Shown piece by piece: positions 59,641 to 64,000 of a DNA stretch of 64,000 nt (the first letter of the stretch is position 1; the number at the start of each line of letters is the position of its first letter). Source of the DNA: Vespa crabro (Eukaryota > Arthropoda > Insecta > Hymenoptera > Vespidae); the NCBI RefSeq assembly GCF_910589235.1, contig NC_060965.1:186001-250000 (forward strand), in the 5' to 3' direction. Below the pieces are notes generated by a model. The model saw only the letters and a list, made by a program, of their open reading frames with translations, did not search any database and was not told where the DNA came from. The position numbers and the translations under genes are program-made.

Positions 59641-62254
59641 CTTTACTACAGGTCGATAGACTTTACAAAGTATCTCTCTTTTCGTTTCCTTCTCTTATAT
59701 GACCGATCTCGATGGCGCACTCATTTGACCAACCGAAACCAAGAAACAACGACGTGGAAACTTTTGTCCTTTCAAGAGTACGTCGAAAATGAAAAAGAGT
59801 AAGAGTTTGAAACGTCTGCGTGAATGAAATTCTCGTCGTCGTATTCTACAACATTTTTCTCAATGATCTACTCGATCCTATGTCGACAATTCGATCCTAT
59901 CCTTTTTTTCTCTTTCATCGCAGACTCGAATCGATATAGTGTATGTTTCGATAATACCTCCTTGTCAAACGAGAAAAAGGGCAGAGAGGGAGAGCACTTC
60001 ACTCCGGTGCGAAAGAGAAGCTTCTAAGACGCACGAAATCCCTGAGGTCGTTTATTAGTCGGGGTAGAACCACGTGGAATGACTGCGAACTTGAAACGTG
60101 AGGACGCGGATAAGAGAAAATGTGGCTTCCCTTGGAATGATTGCGTGTGTATGTAACTGTGTGAACTAAGGTTAAGAGAGAAGAAAAGGAAAAGGCGCAG
60201 GCGCACGACGATAAGAACCAAGAGGGACCGATAAACGAACAAGTGCTTGGTCCACGGTAAAGAGAAGAAGGATGAGATAAATGGGCGAATTATCTAGATC
60301 GTACCATACCGTGAATCGTATGCTCGTTCTCACCTTTTTTCTTATCTTTCTCCTACGCGTTCTTCTTCTTTAATCTTTTTCAGCTTCCTCCAATCGCGTG
60401 AAATCTTACGCGAAGAGATACACGCGTAAATCATGGTAAGTTAGTAAAGTATGTTATTCGATCGTTCGATCGAGCGGCGCTTTTTTCCATCGATAAACGT
60501 TAATAAAATTTCCACGTATTCGTGAAATAGTAGCAAATCGTTGCCGATCATTTCATGCGCTAAATAGATCCGATGATAGTCATTAACTTCGTTGGGTAAA
60601 CCTACGTAGCGGAAATGCGGTGTAACAAATTGCTTTCGCTCGGTGTGTATGTACATCATTGTAATTTCGCATCGAACGTGGTACGAGAACCTTCAAAATT
60701 GAGGACGAACCGCGGGCCAACTCGTTGCTCGTTGTCGAGCATCAACGCCGCGACCTTTTCGCCTCTCTTCTCCTCTCCCTTTTCTCCGATCTATCCCCAT
60801 CGTAACGTCGCGATAACGTCAATCAGCAAGGATTCTACGCTGTGCAATGGCGATTGTTACATTTTCACGCGCGTCTCTTTCCGCTCGATCGATGGATGGA
60901 TAGTTTCCAAAATCCGATTCCATTGCTCAATTTCACATTCGATGGGTTTTATGTTGGACGAGATATTATATGAACGTAATGCTTCGACGTTGCAATTTTT
61001 CTTTGCAAATCTACCGCTAATATTCTTAATACTTTAATTCGCATTTAATTGCCCTACGTAAAATTTCGTAAGGGAAAAGATTTTTTTTAAATTAAGTCAA
61101 TTTCTTTTTTTTTTTTTTTTTTTTTTTGTTGTTCACTACTCTAACTTTACGCTCGCGTCCTCGTAAGTAATAAACTTTTCGCTATTTATGAAATGGAATT
61201 GGAGGAAGATGGAGAGAGGAAGAGGGAGCGCGAGTCCAAAGTTACAGGAACACAAAACGCTCGTCACCGGTGGTAAGATTTCTAAAGAATTCTATTAATT
61301 CACATTCAACGACAGAGCTTGCTTTCCAATCAAGTATGATTGTAACTTAACTCATGGCTTTGCGATTAATTACTTATTCGACGTTTCTCAAATATCGCTC
61401 TTATTTGAAATAGGTAAGAAATTTTACTATGAAGCTTTTTCTAGTATAACAAAAGAAAGGGAGGCAAAAGGAAAATAGACGACATTTTTGAAAAATACTT
61501 TCTCAACAAAAGTGTTCTTTTCTCTGGACGGAATCGCTTTTGGCACTGCCAAGGATATTCGGATGGCGATACAAATACAATGTGAATAAAACATTGCGCG
61601 TGCCTGTGATACGTGCACGCGTGGATCGAATTCAAAAGCAGCAGCTAGCTAGCATGGCTGCCTTGTCTACGATGAATCTCCTTGCGAAAGCCTTTTTTCC
61701 TTACCTAAAAATCGTCGCAATAAAGTTTATCTCAAAGATCCTAATATACAAGAAGATCCCCCATGATTGCGGCGTCCCTTTCAACGTGAGCAAACTTCCA
61801 ACTTGATCCTAGGATCCTAGCTTTCATTTTATTTGACTATGAGTTTGATCGTAGTTATTTCAAAAGGTACGTTAAAAATATGGAAGAACGTTCGAAATTA
61901 AATCGGATTTCGCTATCCAAAGGTACTACCTTGGCGCTACTATCTTGAATTTTCATACCCATGATGCATTAATTCTCTAGTGCCTGCGAGCAATAATGAC
62001 TGTCTCGGTCTCCTTAATAACGTAATGCAACATCCCGATTAATTTATCTAATGCCCTTGCGTACGATCTCGTTTCGTTATCACATAGAGCCTATTACGAG
62101 CGAGCGCCATTAGACAGTATTAGTAAGTATTGTCTGTCTTCTCGCAACGGAAATCCTTTCGATAGCCAATCCGATGTTTGCTGCGCGCTAAACAAAACCG
62201 CTTATATCCACTTTCGTAATATTTTTTGTTATCGTCAAATATCATTTGCCGATC

Positions 62255-62310
62255 TATATATATATATATATACACACACACGCGCGCGCACACACGCGCA
62301 CACATATATA
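62255..62310 (+). repeat. 56-bp alternating purine-pyrimidine tract
   Basis: Blocks of TA, CA, CG, CA, CG, CA and TA follow each other with no break in alternation, giving a compound microsatellite with strong Z-DNA potential. Confidence 0.95.
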
Positions 62311-63865
62311 GTTAAGAAAAATCTTGGTGCAAACCTAATGGACTAAAGAACCGTAGGAAAGATAAAAAGCTCATGGTAGACAGGATGAGAGAGAGAGAGA
62401 GGGAGATAGGGGAAGGAAAAATCATGTTCCCACCTTCCCGCAAAGCATTACACCGGAAGCGACGAGATAAGCCTTTTACGTGGGATGTGAAAAAGAATGA
62501 TCGTTGCTGGATCAAAGTAGGAATATTAGCTCGGGTCTTGTACGCTGCTTCTCGACAAATGGAAAAGAGAGATCGTCGAGTGTCGCTTAGTTAGGAAATA
62601 AGACGAAATCTAATGGTGTCGTAGAAATGTAATTGACGACAAGCAGGATGTACATGGATAGATTAAAATGAAAGTCATAAATCTCGAGGAACATTGAGCG
62701 CTCTTGAACGTTCGAAGAAAAAAGGAATAGAACGTAGAAAGCGCATTGATACGCTCTGGGACGGATTCCCTTAAGAGCGCCGCAAAATCCCGTTAGTTCG
62801 CCTGTACGACGATGGAGAGATTGCCGAGAAGAAATGGGAAGACACGATATTACAGCATCATATATAAATCATTCGCAAATCAATATCCAAGCACGCACGC
62901 TGGTCCACGCTGTCCGTATGAAATTGAAAAATCTTCGTGTTCGACGGCGATCAAACCCCCGCTCACCTCCGATCGTTACGCTAGAATAAATTACGCTCGG
63001 ATAATCGAAAGAAAACCTAAACGATGATGTATCGCCTCTATCTACACGTACATTGTTAGTTATAACAAATTGTTTTTAACGTATATTCGCGTATTTACCT
63101 ATACAAAGATTATGCGCCATTAATAATATTAACGAAACAATTAATAATTATAATAAAATTTATTTATATCCATATCGTAGTGTTCATTTAAGAGAACAAA
63201 ATTTCCGACGAATTATTTCTAACAAATTGCTTGAACAATCGTTAAAAATACAAGGAGAAAGGATAAGGAAACGATTATCCTTTACGAAGGTTCCTTTTTT
63301 TTCTTCGAATCTCTACGATTTCCGATTCCGAGAAAAGATATTTCAATGTAAAGTTACCTGAGCTACATAATTTTTTTCAAGAGGTCTCATCGACGCGCTT
63401 GGAATTCATAAATTCTTGGAATTACAGCTAGCTGATGTAAACAATTTTCTCTATTTACTACGAGGCGTACACACGTAATATTTGTACTCCGTGTTTACTC
63501 GAATTATGAATTGCGAATAACAAAGCTGCATATTTTTGGAACGAAAAGTCGTAGAAAATTAAAAGAAACATCGTTTTTTCCCCCTCCCCGGAGAAGAAAC
63601 TCCGCTTTTTGTCTAGCGTATTTGACAACATCTTTATAGTGCAATCGTTGTCGTAAATCTTTCAAAGCCACGTTTATTCTATGTCGATTTTTCTAAATAT
63701 TGGACACTCTATCTTCGCTATACTATTTTTTATATTAACGATCCAACTATAAAAATGTAATTTTTTACGTGATAATAAAGAAAAATTCTAAATAGAATAT
63801 AAAATAGGAGGATGAAATAGTCTATCTTTATATTAAATTTTGTTACGTTCTGGCGTCTTTCTTAC

Positions 63866-64000
63866 CTCATAGCTGGAAACATTCTGAAATAAATCATTAT
63901 CAACTTGCTGCATTCCTTTGATACTAGATCGGACACGGAAAGCATGTGCATCGTTTGCCAACAACAAAAGGGGATTAACTTCCGACGTGATAGGTCCTAG
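63866..64000 (-). CDS. Possible partial exon at the right edge
   Basis: On the minus strand, 45 codons run open from the window edge to TATGAG|GTAAGA, a good donor, ending in phase 0. The translation begins LGPITSEVNPLLLLANDA and continues through a helix-like stretch to NDLFQNVSSYE. It lies upstream of, and on the same strand as, the dystrophin exons, and its helical look would suit the rod. I do not recognise it as a known repeat. Phase 0 does not match the exon at 57378-57414, so at least one more exon would have to lie between them, or this is another isoform's exon or another gene. A shorter exon starting after TTTATTTCAG near 63889 is also possible. Confidence 0.42.

Larger units (their letters stand above)
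57415..63865. other. Upstream non-coding stretch with CpG-dense island
   Basis: No firm exon is found. The interval holds a (TA)n run at 57499-57532, a CpG-dense island at 58.86-59.64 kb, a pentamer tandem at 58721-58750, a poly-T run near 61107-61128, a ratchet-like minus-strand site at 61705/61704 and a 56-bp alternating purine-pyrimidine tract at 62255-62310. Confidence 0.55.

Noticed and set aside
60441..60659. Minus-strand ORF with a helix-like stretch (LAHEMIGNDLLLFHEYVEI)
   Set aside because: It looks protein-like, but no acceptor or donor brackets it and no family is recognised.
61540..61806. 88-codon plus-strand ORF
   Set aside because: Non-ATG start, no domain, and it spans the minus-strand ratchet-like site; no supporting splice signal.
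1..64000. tRNA, rRNA and transposon search by eye (B-box-like words, terminal inverted repeats, reverse transcriptase or transposase motifs)
   Set aside because: No B-box with a matching A-box, no long terminal inverted repeats with target-site duplications, and no YXDD or DDE-type motif in any long frame.

Overview
The window looks like insect nuclear DNA, most likely from a hymenopteran (bee, ant or wasp). It has multi-kilobase introns, many CpGs with no obvious depletion, very dense (GA)n/(CT)n and (TA)n microsatellites, and an animal muscle and nerve gene cut into small exons. The order-level guess is an inference; no species is claimed.

The one gene I can name is the dystrophin gene (Dys), on the minus strand. 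Read 5' to 3', from high to low coordinates, it shows: an N-terminal Ser/Pro/His-rich exon (57096-57378); a second Ser/Arg-rich exon (55630-55941); and three short spectrin-repeat exons (45908-46119, 44820-44974, 44382-44571) whose protein matches the C-proximal rod of dystrophin. Next comes a 2-kb Gln/Ser/Pro-rich exon (19235-21238), which I interpret as the first coding exon of a shorter isoform started from an internal promoter. Intron phases agree at every junction tested (1, 1, 0, 2). The last spectrin exon and the large Gln-rich exon both end in phase 0, so both can join the same downstream exon, which lies off the left end. WW, EF-hand and ZZ domains were not found in the window. A partial exon-like segment on the same strand runs off the right edge (63866-64000).

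Region by region: 1-19234 holds no recognisable exon and is taken as dystrophin intron. 19235-21238 is the Gln-rich exon. 21239-44381 is intron, with a strong recursive-splicing (ratchet) signal at 29155/29154, a CpG-dense island at 22.96-23.52 kb, and several unexplained exon-like ORFs. 44382-46119 carries the rod exons. 46120-55629 is intron. 55630-57414 carries the N-terminal exons. 57415-63865 is intron or upstream DNA with a CpG-dense island at 58.86-59.64 kb that could be a promoter or 5' UTR.

The alternative N-termini share a theme: disordered Ser/Pro-rich sequence with repeated Arg-Arg-x-Ser or Arg-Arg-x-His-Ser motifs in front of the common rod and C-terminus. Possible nested genes are listed at low confidence: a signal-peptide-like first exon at 22560 (+), exon-like segments near 47.9 kb (+), and a small membrane-protein-like ORF at 33.4-33.7 kb (-). 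I saw no tRNA, rRNA, CRISPR array or transposon.
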